DNA of 64,000 bases, from positions 462,853-526,852 of the forward strand of contig JAAAXO010000142.1 in the NCBI GenBank assembly GCA_011799875.1. The letters run 5' to 3'. The DNA is from Thinopyrum elongatum. Taxonomy: Eukaryota; Streptophyta; Magnoliopsida; Poales; Poaceae. Below the pieces are notes generated by a model. That model was not told the origin of the DNA. It ran no database searches and saw nothing but the letters and a program-made list of their open reading frames with translations. Position numbers and translations under genes: made by a program. Of this stretch, positions 1-13,906 are shown one piece after another; the stretch's first letter is position 1, and every line of letters begins with the position of its first letter.

Positions 1-2876
1 GTTTCCCGCCTTGGCCGTTGGCAAACGCCTTCCGCGCCGGGCGCCTCGGCTATTGCCCCGCGCGCGCAGTTGACCCCCTCCCGCGTCGGACACTTCCGGC
101 CCTTCTGGGGCCAGGCCCGGACGTGTCCGGCTGTGCCACGGCACCGTGGGCCAGCCCCTGTTTAAAAAAAAAGTAAAAAAATGAACTAATAAAAATAATT
201 AATTAGTTTATTACTCTGCTTAGGTTACTCTACTTAATTTATTAGTTTAACTATCAGTATTAATTAACTATCTACCCTATGACTGCTGACACATCAGCAT
301 GTATGTCATGCTGCATGTCCATCGCAGCACTGTTTTCGTTTCATGTTGATATTTAAATAATTTTTAAATTCAGAATTAATTAAAACTTTAGAAAATCATT
401 CTTTTAAACCGTACTCCGATGAAAATACTTTCACATGAAGTTACTCATAACAACGAGACGGATTCGAATACGCGATCACAATTCCGTCCGTCACAACGTC
501 CCTACCTAACTATCCGAACTTGCAACCGTTCCCCTCTTATCCTCTGTCCGATAATTCCAAAACCCGGAAATATCGTCAGGATATTCTTCCCGCTCCGTCT
601 TTTACGGGTGATGCGGCGTTATACTAATACCGCCTAGCAACCGTGTTCGTATTGTGTCATGCTCCTGTTTGCTATATATTTATACTGTTTCTTTCCTCCC
701 CCTCTTCTCTCTCGATAGCCCCGCCCCGACGTCGTCCCCGAGACCGACTCAGCTGCTGTGCTCCGGAGCCCGAAGAACCATAGTCGCACCTTGCCATTGG
801 CCGCCGAGCAACATAGGCCAATCCCCCCTTTGACATCACCGATATCCGCCCATTCTATTTCTCATGCTTGCATTAGAATTGCTACTACTTAACTGCTGCG
901 CTGCTTTTTAATACCTATCTGATGCATAGCCTGTTTCATTGTAACCTTCTGTTGATAATACCGTACAATACCTAGAACTGTTTTAGTCCTAGGCTGGTAG
1001 AGACCTATCAGTGACCCCAACTTATCCCGACTGCCCCCGCGCTGGATCGTCAGAAGACCCTCAATGGTATTGAAGACCAGGACCCGACAACCGCACATCA
1101 CCCCCCTTGTTGTACTACCCTGCCGTTTTTACTATCGGTGTTCGAGGGTGAAACCTCATGTAGCACTTCTGATGTTAAACTCTGTAAGTAAGTTATTCGG
1201 TTCGTGGTCATCGAGGGTGATTCCTCTTCAAGCCACGTTCCGATAACGACGCTGTCGTACGACAAACACCTCAGTGTGGAACCAGTGAGGGTGATTCCTC
1301 CTAGTTCACCTTACGATACATCGAGTGGGATTCCATGAGGTGATACCTCGGATTGCCTGATGTTCTGGCCACAACGATACTTGGCCGTTCACAATGTGGT
1401 ACTGGAAAGGCGGGTCGACCCTGAGGGTACCCGCGTGTGAATGTGAAGGCGGGTTGCCAGTGGTGGGTTGCCCCGAGTGGTGGAATAGCGAGGCGCGCCG
1501 GGCATTCTTAGCCCTGCATCAGTCCTCGCGAACGGGTGTGGACGGGGTCCACATCTTTTTCGTGAGTCTCTTCTCGTTACCGCAAGCCCTAGTCCATTTA
1601 ACGATTTGGAATATTTGTCCGAGCAGGCCTCTGGTCTGATAGCACTACCATACGTGGGCATAGTATGGGCGTTCTGCAATCGTTGCATCACCGAAAGCTC
1701 TTTCAGACGTCTATTCACTTGCGCCGGGAACGACCGGCGCCCTCTCCGGGTGCCCCTGGCTTCCACCCTGCTCTCAACGACCCGGAGTGCACAGGCGATG
1801 GCCCAATACCCCTGAGCGCTTTGGAGGATTGTAGAGCCGGCGGGGACCCTCTGCTGCTGAGCTGTATCGTAGCGGTTGCGGATGTGTCCGTTTGGCCGAG
1901 GCCAGGGCATGACCCAGGAAAGTGTGTTCCGGCCGGAGTTAATCGAGCGTGTTGGGTCAGTTGGTGCACCCCTGCAGGGACGAACGATCATTTTCTATCG
2001 ATAAGCCGGTCCTACGGTAAAGGACACATCGGGTAGTTGTATCCCGATCGATACTACAACTAGAACTGGATACCTGTGATGAGACCTGGATACCACTATG
2101 GCTCTGGGATTCTTCTCGCATGGATTCGAGAAGGGATCTCAGGACGAGGTTGATGACTGTAGGGCTCTGGGATTGCTTTTCTCGCAGGGAGTCGAGAAAG
2201 ATCTGCTGGGTGAGGTTGAGACTTAATGTTACTACTACATAATTGTAATGTTCTACTCTCTTCTACTGCTGCAATACCTCTTGAAGTGCTAGTCTTCGAT
2301 AGACTAGGCCTTCTCTCTATTCTTGCAATTTTTCTGCAGCCCAGTCCACATATACAGCCTCCCCTTGAAAATGTTGCATATTATTGTAGATCCTGCTGCT
2401 GCGTACTTCGAGTACCACGGTGCTTGTTTTTCCTTTATCTCCCCCTCCCATTTGTCGTAAAAGATGACGAGCCCCCTGGAACAGATGCACCGACCGATCG
2501 CTACTACTACTACCACCCCCGACGATGGATACTACTACGAGTTGATTGACACCAGGAGTAGGATCGGAGGGTCCCCATGCAGGAGGCCTTCGCCTTTCGA
2601 TCGTAGTGTTTTATTTTTCCCCGCATTCTAAAGTCTAAAGGCCTGTTCTTTTCTATTTCATATCCTGTACTCAGATATCTGATGCTTCAGCTGACCTCTT
2701 GTTTGCCAAGCTTATGTATTCGATGCCCTCGAGGGGCCCCTGGCTTGTAATATAAAGCTGGTATGACGTTTTTATGTTTGTGAGTTGTGTTTGATATCTT
2801 TCCATGAGGCCCTTAGGCTTGATCGTGTGCATTTGGCGTGTATGATTAGTGCAACGATCCGGCCGGGGGGCGTCCA
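1..2876 (+). mobile_element. Partial Ty3/gypsy LTR (copy B1), 5' part outside the window
   Basis: The right end has the terminal CGTCCACA form of the family's GGGGCGTCA end and meets satellite DNA at 2878. The body is collinear with LTR B2 (32438-34972): the same U3 tail, a TATA-like TATATATTTATA at 673-684 followed by a pyrimidine-rich patch, the GAGG-GTGAT-CCTC hairpin series at about 1140-1360, and the paired TTCTCG/CGAGAA hairpins near 2110-2200. The first ~140 bases are the GC-rich U3 module. Many single-base insertions and deletions against B2 break every reading frame. They look like uncorrected long-read error as much as real decay. It is non-coding; ORFs on either strand here are chance. 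Confidence 0.85.
673..684 (+). promoter_or_regulatory. TATA-box candidate of LTR B1
   Basis: TATATATTTATA is followed 14-40 bases later by a C/T-rich patch ending in CTCTCTCGATAG. The same pair is present at the equivalent point of LTRs A1, A2, B2 and E, which supports a core promoter. Transcription would start near 705-720 by the usual plant spacing (inference). Confidence 0.5.
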
Positions 2877-2877
2877 C

Positions 2878-5800
2878 ATAAGAGCTGTTCAACTCAAATT
2901 GCTAAAATTATTTGTAATAGGCTATAGAGCTAGTTCACTCGAGTGTAACAATTGTTTTGAACTAGCTTTACTAAGATCTAGTTCAACTGTGTGTAAAAAC
3001 ACCATTTGTACTGGGCTTCATAGAGCTAGAACAACTCAAGTGGTGCCAAATATTTGGACTAGTGTCATAGAGCTAGTGAACTCTAGTGTAGAAAATGATA
3101 GTGTACTAGATTATAGAACTAGTTCTAATTCTTGTGTAAATTATTTGAACAGCCTATTGGAGCTGTTCAACTCTTAGTGTAAATTATTTGAACTATCTTA
3201 TAAAGGTAGTACTCTTCTAGTGTAAATTGGTTTGAACTAGCTATAGAGCTAGTTCAAACTGTAGTGTAAAATTATTTGAACTAGCTTATAGAGCTAGTTT
3301 TCAACTCTATTGTTTCATTATTGAACTCGATTGTAGAAGCTAGTTCACTCTGGTGTAAATATTGGTACTTACTTGGGGCTCTGAGCTAGTTCAACTCAGT
3401 GTTACATTATTTTACAAGCTACCTTTGAGCTCGTTTCAACTCTCAGTGTAAATTAATTGTACTAAGGCTACAGAGCTAGTTCATCTCCATTGTAACATTA
3501 TTTGAACTTCTATAGAGTACTTCAAACTCTAGTGTAAAATTATTTTTAGCAGGGTATAGTATCTAGTTACTCTAGTTTTTAACTTTAAATATACTATATA
3601 TAGACTAGTCCACTCTTAGTGTAAATTTTTTTGGGAACTAGCTTATAGAGCGAGTTCAACCTAACGATGCGTATAAAATTATTTGTCCTAGGCTAGTCAG
3701 AGGCTAGTTCCAACTCTGGTGTAAAAGTATTGGTACTAGGCTATAGAGCTATCTCTCACACCAACTCTAGTGTGAAATTTTTGATTTTTTATCCTAGCCC
3801 TTTAAGACTCGTTCAACTCCTGAGTGTAAACATCTTTAGTAGGCTAGATTCTGAACTAGGTCAATTCTCATGTAAATAATTTGAATTAGGTTATAGAGCC
3901 TAGTCAAACTTCTAGTGGTAAAAACTATTTGAAGCTAGGTGCTATAGAGCTTACTTAACTCTAGTGTAAAATTATTTGTACTAGGCTATAGAGCTAGTTC
4001 CAACTCTAGTTGTAAAATTTATTTAGACTAAGGCTATAGTGCTAGTTTGAACTCGTAGTGGTAAAATTATTTGTACTAGCTATAGAGCTAGTTCAAACTT
4101 CAGTGTCAAAAGTATTTGAATACTAGCTTGCTAGAGCTAGTTCACACTCTGTGAAAATCTATTTGACTAGCATATAGAGCTAGTTCAAACTCTAGTAGTA
4201 AAATTATTTTGTACTGGGACTATAGAGCAGTTCAACTCAGTGTGATAATTATTTTTACTATTGTATAACTAGTTCAACTCTAGCGTAAAAATTTCCATAT
4301 GCTAGATTATAGAACTAGTTCAATTCTTGTGTAAAATTATTGAACTAGCTATAAGCAGTTCCAACTGCTAGTGTAAAATTATTTGACTAGCTATAAAGGG
4401 ATTTAACCCTAGTGTAAATTATTTTACTAGGCTATAGTAGCTCGTTCAACTCTAGTGTAAATTATTTTGAACTAGCTTATAGAGCTAGTTCATCTCTGTG
4501 TAAAATTATGTTTGTACTAGACTTATCGAGCTATTAATCTCTAGTGTAAAATATATATGTACTTGATTATAAATCGTTTCAACTCTTGTGTAACTTATTT
4601 GAACTAGGTATAGGAATAGTTCAACTCTAGTGTAAAAATTACTTTAACTAGCTTATAGACGTAGTTTCAACTCTAGTGTAAAATTATTTGTACTATTATA
4701 GAACTATTCACTCAGTTAAATTATTGACTACTTATAGAGTATTTTCAACTATAAGTTTGTAACATTAAGTTTTACTATCTATAGAGCTAGTTCAACTCTA
4801 GTGTAATTAATTTGTACTAGGTATAGAGCTATTTAACTCTATGTTAAATTATATTCTATATTATAGACTAGTTCAACTCTTGTGTAAAATTATTTGAACT
4901 AGGCTATAGAGCTAGTTTTCACTCTAGTGTAAAATTATTTGTACTAGGCTAATAGAGCTTGTTTACTCTATTGTAAATTTTTGAACTGCTTTATAGCTAG
5001 TTCAACTCTAGTGTAAAATTATTTGTAATAGGCTTGAGCTAGTTCAACTCTAGTGTAAAATTGAGTTTAAGCTGGAGCTTATGAGAGCTAGTCAACTCTA
5101 AGTTTAAATATTTTGTATCAGTGTTCAATAGAGCTAGTTCAACTCAGTGTCATTTATTTGAAAGTATGCTGTATATAGCTAGTTCAACTCTAGTGTCAAA
5201 TTATTTGTACTACATATAGACTATTTAATTAACTGTAGATTAATATATACTATATTATGAAGCTAGTTCACTCTAGTGTAAAATTATTTGAACTAGCTAT
5301 AAAGTAGTTCAACTCTAGTGTAAATTATTTGACATCGCTATAGAACTAGTTCAACTCTGTTGTAAATATTTGTACTAGCTATAGAGCTCGTTCAACCTAG
5401 TGTGAATTATTTTAACTAGCTTATAGAGCTAGTTCAACTCTAGTGTAAAAATATTTGTACCAGTTATAAGACTAGTTCAATTCTTATGTAAAATTATTTT
5501 GAATAACTAGCGAGAGAGCTAGTTTCAACTCTAGTGTAAATTATTGAACTAGCTATAGAGCTATTCAACTCTCTGTAAATTATTTGTACTATGCTATAGA
5601 GCTCGTTTCAACTCTAGTGTAAAATATTTTTGAACTAGTCTTTATAGAGCTTAGTTCAACTATAGTGTAAAATTTTTGTACTAGCTATAGAGCTAGTTCA
5701 ACTCTAAGTGTAAAATTTATTTTTGAACTAGCTTATAGAGCTATATTCAACTCTAGTGTAAATATTTGTACTGCTCTAGAGCTAGTTAAACTTCTAATGT

Positions 5801-8800
5801 AAATTAATGTACTAGTTATAGAAGCTAGTTAACTCTTGTGTAACATTATTTGAACTAGCTATATAGCTAGTTTCACTCTAGTGTAAAATTATTTGACTAG
5901 GCTTGCATCTAGTTCAACTCTATGTAAAATTATTTGACTATTATAGAACTAGTTCAACCTAGTGGTAACAATAATTTGAACTAGCTTATATAGCTAGTTC
6001 AAACTTAGTGTAAAATTATTTTGTACTAGCTATAGAGCTAGTTTCAACTCTGTGTAAACTTATTTTAAACTAGCTTATAGAGCTAGTTTCAACAAGTGTA
6101 AAAATTTGTACAGATATAGTAACTAGTTCAATCTTTGTGTAAAATATTTGACTAGGCTATAGAGCTAGTTCAACTCTAGTGTAAACATTATTTGTACTAG
6201 GCGATAGAGCTAGTTCACCTGTGTACAATTTAATTTGTACTAGCTTGATAGATCTAGTTTTCACTCTCGTGTGTAAAATTATTTGGTAACTAGACTACTA
6301 GAGCTAGTTCACTCTAGTGTAAAATTATTTGAACTAGCTTATAGAGAAGTTAATATCGTGTAAAACTTATTCAATTATATGCGCTATAGAGCTGTTAACT
6401 CTAGTGTAAAAATTAATGACTATTATAGACAGTTTCATCTTGTTAAATTATTTGAACTGCCTATAAGCATTTCAACTCTGTGAAAATTATTTGAACTAGC
6501 TTATAAGCTATCTAAAACTCTAGTGTAAAATATTTGTACTAGGCTATAGAGCTAGTTCAACTCTATTGTCAAAGTATTTGAACTAGCTTAAGAGCTAGTT
6601 CAACTCGTGTAAAAAATTATTTGTACTAGGCTATAGAGCTAGTTCAACTGCTTAGGTAGTGTCATTATGTATATAACTATCTTAAGAGCATAGTTCAACT
6701 CTTTGTAAAATTATTTGAACTAGGCTGATCGAGCTCATTGAACCTCTAGTGTAAAATTATTTGAACTATGCTATAGGGATTCACTCTATGTAAATTATTG
6801 TACTAGCTATAGAGCTAGTTCTAACTCTAGTGTAAATTATATTGAACTAGCTTATAGAGCTAGTTCAACTCTAGTGTAAAATTATTAGATTGGCTATGAA
6901 AGCGTTCAACTCTAGTGTATAAAATTTTTTGACTAGCTTATAGAGCTAAGTTCAACTCTCATGTAAAATATTTGTCTAGGGCTATAGAGCTATTCAACTC
7001 AGTGTAAATTATTTGAATTGTGCTTATAGAGCTACTTCAACTCTGTGTAAAATTATGTATGTACTAGGGTATTATGATCTATTAACTCTACTCTGTAAGT
7101 CTACATATACTATATTATAGGTATGATCTAGTTCAACTCTAGTGTAAAATTATTTGAACTAGCTTATAGAGCTAGTTCACTCTATGTAATATTGTACTAG
7201 GCTATAGAGCTAGTTCAACACTCTCAGTGGTAAACGTTGATTTGTACTGGCTATAGAGCTCGTTCAACAGCTAGTGTGAAACATTATTTTAACTATCTAT
7301 ATCGAGCTAGTTCAACTCTAGTGTAAAAATTATTTGTACTAGTTATAGAACTAGTTTCACTTCTTTCAGTGTAAAATTATTTGAAACTAGGTGCTATAGA
7401 GCTGTTCAACCTAGTGTAAAATTATTTGTACTAGGCTATAGAGCTACTTCAACTCTAGTGTAAATTATTTGTAACTAGGCTATAGAGGCTAATTCAACTC
7501 TAGTGGTAAAAATTATTTGAACTAGCTTATTGAGCCAGTTCAACTCAAGTGTAAAAATTATTTGTACTAGGCTATAGAGGCTAGTTCAACTCTAGGGTAA
7601 AAATTTTTGAACTAGCTTATAGAGCTGTTTTCAACATAGTGGTAAATTATTTTACTAGCTTAAGAGCTAGTTAAACTCTAGAGTAAAAATTATTTGTACT
7701 AGATTATAGAACAGTTCAATCTCTAGTGTAAATTATTGAACTAGCTATTAATAGCCTCTAGTTCAGACTCTTCAGTGTCAATTATTATACTAGGCTTAGA
7801 GCTGTTCAACTCTAGTGTAAAATTATTTGATACTAGCTTATAGACTAGTTCAAACTCTTGTACATTAATGTTGATGTACCAGCTTATTAGAAGCTATGTT
7901 CAACTCTGGGTGTAAAATTATTTGTACTAGGCTATAGAGCTAGTTTCAACTCTAGTGTAAATTATTTTAACTGCTTATAGAGCTAGTTCAACTCAGTGTA
8001 AAAATATTTGTACTAGGATATTAGACGAGTTCAATCTTGTGTAAAATTATTTGAAACTAGGCTAGCCTTCAGAGCTATTTCACTCTAGTGTAAAATTTTT
8101 AGTACTAGGCCATAAGAGCTAGTTCAACTCTATGTAATTATTTGACAGCTTATAGAGCTAGTTCACTTCTAGTGTAAATTATTTGTAATAGCTATAGAGC
8201 TAGTTCGACTCTAATGTAAAATTTATTGAACTAGCTTATAAGCTAGTTCAACGTAGATTGTCACAAATCAGTTAAATTATTGAACTATTGTATAGAGCTA
8301 GTTAACTCTAGTGTAAAATTATTGAACTATAGTATAGAACTAGTTCAATCTGTGTAAAATTATTTGAACTAGCTATAGAGCTAGTTCAACTCTAGTGTAA
8401 AAATATTTGAACTATGCTTATAAGGTATAACTCTAGTGTAAAATTTTTGTACTAGGCTATAGAGCTAGTTCAACTCTAGTGTAAAATTATTTTACTAGCG
8501 ATAGAGCTAGTTAAAACTCTAGGTGTAAATTATTTGTACTATGGCTAATAGAGCTAGTTCAACTCTAGTGTGAAATTATTTTAATAACTACTTTAGCTAG
8601 TTCACTCTAGTGTAAAATTATTGAACTAGGCTTATAGCTCAGTTCACTCTAGTGGTAAAATATTTGTATAGGCTACTAGAGCTAGTTACAATCTAGTGTA
8701 ACTTATTTATAACTAGCTTATAGAGTAGTTCAACTCTAGTTAAACAATTTGTCTAGCTAAACTAGTTCACTTGTGTAAATTATTTGAATGCTTAGAGCTA

Positions 8801-10731
8801 GTTCAACTCTAGTGGTAAAATATTGTACTAGGCTGTAGAGCTATCAACTCTAGTGTAAATTATTTAACTAGCTATAGAGCTAGTCAACTCTAGTGTAAAA
8901 TTACTTTGAACTAGCTTATATTTACTACGTTCAACTCTAGTGTAAAAATTATTTTGTACTAGCTGTAGAGCTAGTTTCAACGCTAGTGGTAAAATTATTG
9001 CGACTAGCTTTGTAGAGCTAGTTCAACCCTAGTGTAAATTATTTGTCTAGGCTATAGAGCTAGTTACAACTCAAGTGGTAAATTATTTTACCATTAGTTA
9101 ACATAGACTATGTTAAAATACTTGCTATGAGTCAAATCTCAAATGTATTTGATACTAGTATATAGCTACTTCACTCTAGTGTAAATTTATTTGAACTACT
9201 ATTGAGATAGTTCACTCATGTAAAAATATTTGAACTAGCCTATAGCCTAGTTCACTCTAGTGTAAAATTATTTGAACTAGCTTATAACTAGTTCAACTCT
9301 AGTGTAATTATGAACTAGCTTATAACTAGTTCACTCTGGTGTAAAATTATTTGTACTAGGCTATAGAGCTAGTTCAACTCTAAGTGTAAATTATTTTCAA
9401 CTAGCTTATAGCAGCTAGTTCAACTCTAGGAGAAAATATTGTACTAGATTAATAGAGCTATTCAATTCTTGTGTAAATTATTTGAACTAGCCTAAGAGCT
9501 AGTTCAACTCTAGTGTAAAATTATTTACTAGGCCATATAGCTAGTTCAACTAGTGTAAATTATTTGTACTAGCTATTGAGCTAGTTTCAACTCTAGTGTA
9601 AAATTTTTGAACTAGCTTATAGAGCTAGTTCCTACTATTGGTGTAAAATTATTTGTACTAGGCTATAGAGCTAGTTTCAACTCTATTGAAAAATTATTTG
9701 ACTTGGGTATAGAGCTAGTTAACTCTAGTGTAAAATTATATGTACTAGATTATAGAACTAGTTTCAATTCTGTGTAAATTATTTGAACAGGCTATAGAGC
9801 TAGTTCTACTCTAAGTGTAAACATTATTATGTACTAGGTATAGAGCTAGTTAACTCTAGTGTAAAATGATATATACTATTTATTAGAACTAGTTCAATCT
9901 TGTGTAAAATTATTGAACTAGCTCATAGAGCACTTACTTCAACTCTAGTGTAAAATTATTTGTACTAGGCTATAGAGGTAGTTCAACTCTAGTGTCAAAA
10001 AGTGATTTGAACTTAGCTTATAGAGATAGTACCAACTCTTGTAAATTATTTGTCAACTAGCGCCATAGAGCTAGTTCAACTTCTAGTGTAAATTATTTAA
10101 CTAGCTTATGGACTCTATGTAAAAATAATTGTACTATATTTAGTACTAGTTAATTCTTGTGTAAATTATTTGAAACTAGGCTACTAGAGCTAGTTCAACT
10201 CTAGTGTAAAATATTTATACTAGCCATAGAGCTAGTTTCAACTCTATGTGTAAAATTATTTGTACTACTTATAGAGCTAGTTCAACTCTAGTGGTAAAAT
10301 TATTTGTATGGCTTAGAGCAGTTCACTCTAGTGTAAAATTATTTGAACTACTCTATAGAGCTAGTTCACTTATGTAAAAATTATTTGTACTAGGCTATAG
10401 ACATATTCAACTCAGTGTAATAGTCTTTAACTAGCTATAAGAGCTAGTTACAACTCTAGTGTAAATATATCTGTACTATATTAGAACTATTCAAATTCTT
10501 GTGTAAATTATTTGAACATAGGCTTATAGAGCTAGTTCAACTCTGTGTAAAATTTTTGACTGCCTTATAAATGTATTAAACTCTGTGTAAATTTATTTGT
10601 ACTAGGCGATAAGCTAGTTCACTCTAGTGTAATTATTTGAACTAGCTTATATTAGTTAAACTCTAGTGTAACATTATTTGTACTAGGCTATAGAGCTAGT
10701 TCAACTCTGGTGTAAAATTTATTTTGTACTA
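2878..10731 (+). repeat. 44-bp tandem satellite array (error-rich copy)
   Basis: About 178 head-to-tail copies of an AT-rich unit near 44 bp, anchored by GAGCTAGTTCAACTCTAGTG followed by TAAAATTATTTG. Two unit classes alternate irregularly, one ending GTACTAGGCTATA and one GAACTAGCTTATA. The second class joined to the next unit makes an inverted repeat with 11-bp arms. Unit length wobbles because of frequent one-base indels. The stretch 8290-10730 is collinear with 18050-20498, sharing rare variants in the same order, including a shortened unit reading TTATGGACTCT near 10108 and 19868. No gene is visible. Confidence 0.95.
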
Positions 10732-10763
<32 letters not shown>

Positions 10764-11493
10764 GGGGGGGGGTGTGGGGGTGGGGGGGGGGGTTGGGGTG
10801 GGGGGGGGGGGGGGGGGGGTGGGGGGGGGCCCCCCCCCTTGTTTTTTTTTTTTTTTTTTTTTTTACAAACTTTTTTGGTTTTTTTTTTTTTTTTTCCCCC
10901 CCCGCTCCCCCCACCCACTTTTACCCAAAAACCCAACCCCCCCCCCCCCCCCCCCCACCCCCCCCCCCCCCCCCCCCCTTTTTTTTTTTGTTTTGTTTTA
11001 AAAACTCCTTTTTTTTTGTGTTGTTTGTATTTTTTTTTTGTTTTGGTATTTTTTTTTTTTTTTTGTTTGTTTGTTTTTTTTTATTATTTTTTTTTTTTTT
11101 TTTGTTTTTTTTTTCTTGTTTTTCTTTTTTATTTTTTGTTTTTTTTTTTTTTTTTTTTTTTGTTGGTATTGTTTTTGTTTTTCTTGTTGTTTTTGTTTTT
11201 TTTTTTTTTTTGTTTGTTAGTTATTTTTTTTTTTTTTTTTTTTTTGTTTTTGTTGGGTTTTTTGTTTTTGTTTTTTTTTTTTTGTGTTTTTGTTTTTTGT
11301 TTTTTTTTTTGTTTTTTTTTTATGTTTTTTTTTTTTTTTTGTTTTTTTTTTGTGTATTTTTTGTTTTTTTTTTTGTTTTTTTTTTTTTTTTTGGTTTTTA
11401 TTTGTGGTTTCGTTTTTTTTATTTTTTTTTTTTTTTTTTTGTGTTTTTTTTTTTTTTTTTTTTTTTTTGTTTTTTGTTTCTTATTTTTTTTGT

Positions 11494-11524
<31 letters not shown>

Positions 11525-12796
11525 TGTTTTTTTTTTTTTTATTGTGTTTATTTTTTTTTTTTTTTTGTTTTTTTTTTTTGTTTTTTTTTGTTTTTTTGTT
11601 TTTGGCCCCCAGCCCCCCTCCCCATATCCCGTCACTCAGCAGCCCATTCTTCCCGCCCCCACCCTCCCCCCCGCTTCTCCCAGCCTGGCCCCTCCCCCGG
11701 CCCCGAACCCCCCCCCATCCTCCACCCACCCCACCGGAAATCCCCCCCCCCCTCCTCCTTCCACGCCTCGCCCATGCAGCCCAACCCACGCCCACACCTG
11801 CACCCCTCCCACCCTCCCCCCCCACCCCCCCCCCCCCCCCACCCACCATCCAAACCACACCCGCCCCCCCCCCCTCCACCCCCCCCACACCCCCACCACA
11901 ACCCCCCCCCTCCCGACCCCCCCCCACCCCCCCCCCCCCCCCACCACCCACCCCACCCCCCACCCCCTCCCCCACCCCCCCCCGACCCGCCCCCCCCCCC
12001 CCCCCCCCCGCCCACCCCCCCCTCACCCGACCCAAGCGCCCTCTCCTCCTGCCCCCCTCCCCCCCCGTCCCCTCTACACCCCAACCGATCTCCCCCCACC
12101 GCCCCCATCCCCCAACCTCCATCCCCCCCCCGCAAGCCCCCCCCCCCCCCCCCCCCCCGCCCCCCCCCCCCCCCCCACCAACCGCTCCCCCCCACTCCCC
12201 CCCCCCCCTCCCCCCAACCCCCCCCCCACCTACCCCCCAACCCCCCACACCCTCCCTCCCACACTCCCCCCCCTCCCCCTGCCTCCGCTCCCCCCCTCCC
12301 CCCACCCCCCCCCCCCCACACACCTACCTCTCCCCCCTCCAAGCCCCCCGCCCCCTCAACCCCCCCCCCTCCCACCCCCCGCCCCCCACCCCTCCTCCCA
12401 CTCTCTGCCCCCCCACCCACCCCCGCCCACCCCTCCCCCTCACCCCCTTCACTGCCGACCCCCCCCCCCCGCCGTGGCGCCCCCCCACACACCCCCCCCC
12501 ACCCCCGCCCCTCACCCCCTCCCCCCCCCCCCCCTCTCCCCACCCCACCTCCCCCATCCCCCCCTCCCACGCTCCCCCCCCCACCAGCCCGCCCCCCTCC
12601 CCCCTCCACGCCCACCACCTCCCAACCCCCCCGCACCCCCCCCCACCCACACCCCCCCCCCCTCCCGCCCCCACCCCGCCCCCTCCCCCCCCCCGCCTCG
12701 CAGCCAGCCGCCCCCCACCCCACGCCCGCTCCCCCCCCCACCCTCTTAACGTCCCCTCCCCCAACCCCCGCACTACTCCCCCTCATCTTCTTTTTT
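10732..12796. other. Low-complexity homopolymer block, probable sequencing/assembly artefact
   Basis: A run of G (10732-10829) is followed by C, then T-rich sequence with scattered G (to about 11603), then C-rich sequence with scattered A, T and G (to about 12790). It interrupts a satellite that is collinear with a clean copy at 17971-21624: the left side matches up to 20498 and the right side resumes at 20526. About 2.06 kb of noise therefore stands where only 27 bp of satellite are expected. There is no terminal repeat, target duplication or known element structure. The long proline-, phenylalanine- and lysine-rich ORFs here are translations of homopolymers. Confidence 0.85.
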
Positions 12797-13906
12797 AAAT
12801 TATTTTAACTACCTTCTAGAGCTAGTTCAACTCTAGTAAAATTATTTGATAGGCTATAGAGCTGTTAACTCTAGTGTAAATTATTTGTATTAAGGCCTAT
12901 AGAGATAGTTTCAACTCTCGTGTAAAATTATTTGACTACGCTTATAAGCTAGTTCAACCTCTAGTGTAAAATCAATTTGTACTAGCTATAGAGCTTAGTT
13001 CAACTCTAGTTAAAATTAATTGACTGCTTAAGAGCTAGTTCAACTATCGTATAAATTATTTGTACTAGGGCTATCGAGCTAGTTCAACTCAATTGTAAAA
13101 TTATTTGTACTATTGTGATAGCTAGTTAACCTCTAGGTAAAATTACCCGTACTAGATTCTATAACTAGTTCAATTCTTGTGTAAATTCTTTGAACTAGTT
13201 ATAGAGCTGGTTCAACCTAGTGGTAAAATTATCATCTGAACTAGCTTATAAAGGTAGTTAAAACACTAGTGGTAAAATTATTTGTACTAGGCTATAGAGC
13301 GAGTTCAACTCTATTGTGAAATTATTTTAACTAGCTTATAGCCTCTAGTGGTAAAATATTATGTACTAGATTATAGAACTAGTTTCAATTCTTGTGTAAA
13401 ATTTTGAACTAGCCTATAGAGTTTATCTAGTTCACTTCAGCTCTCGATAAAGTTATTTTATACTACTAGGCGCTAGAGCTAGTTCAACTCTATTTAAAAT
13501 TATTTGAACTAGCTTATCGAGCTATTTCAACTCTAGTGGTAAATTATTTGAACTAGCTTATAGAGCTAGTTCAACTATGGTGTAAAATTATTTGAACTAG
13601 CTATAGAGATAGTTTCACTCTATTGTTGAAATATTTAACTAGCTTATATAGCTAGTTTTCACTCTATATAAAATATTTGTACTAGATTGAGTACTGAGTT
13701 CAATTCTTGTGTAAATTATTTGAACTAGGCTAGAGCTAGTTCAACCTAGTTGTAAAATTAATTTGTACTAGGCCATAGAGCGAGTTCACTCTAGTGAAAA
13801 CATTCGTACTTAGCTATAGAGCTAGTTCAACTCTAGTGTAAAATTATTTGTAATAGGCTATGAGAGCAGTTCACCCTATGTCAATTATTTGAACTAGCCG
13901 TAAAGA
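12797..13906 (+). repeat. 44-bp satellite array, left flank of solo LTR A1
   Basis: About 25 units of the satellite. It is collinear with 20526-21624, which precedes LTR A2. Both contain, in order, a CTATCGTATAAA variant, an ATTACCCGTA variant (13141 and 20867), a GAGCTGGTTCAAC variant, a TATCTGAAC-type variant and a final unit ending AAAGAC just before the LTR. Many small indels relative to the second copy. Confidence 0.93.
13902..13906 (+). repeat. Candidate 5-bp target-site duplication, left copy (AAAGA)
   Basis: AAAGA lies one base before the TGTAACACC start of LTR A1 and recurs at 17971-17975, one base after its terminal CA. One extra C separates each copy from the LTR (13907, 17970). 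The uninterrupted satellite at about 20110-20130 reads GCTAAGAGCTAG, compatible with an empty site. Confidence 0.55.

Noticed and set aside
2878..10731. CRISPR-like array
   Set aside because: Units are contiguous without unique spacers and the context is plant retrotransposon DNA. It is a satellite.
10772..12808. Very long proline-, phenylalanine-, glycine- and lysine-rich ORFs on both strands
   Set aside because: They translate homopolymer runs in a block that interrupts a collinear satellite. No start context, domain or codon bias supports a protein.
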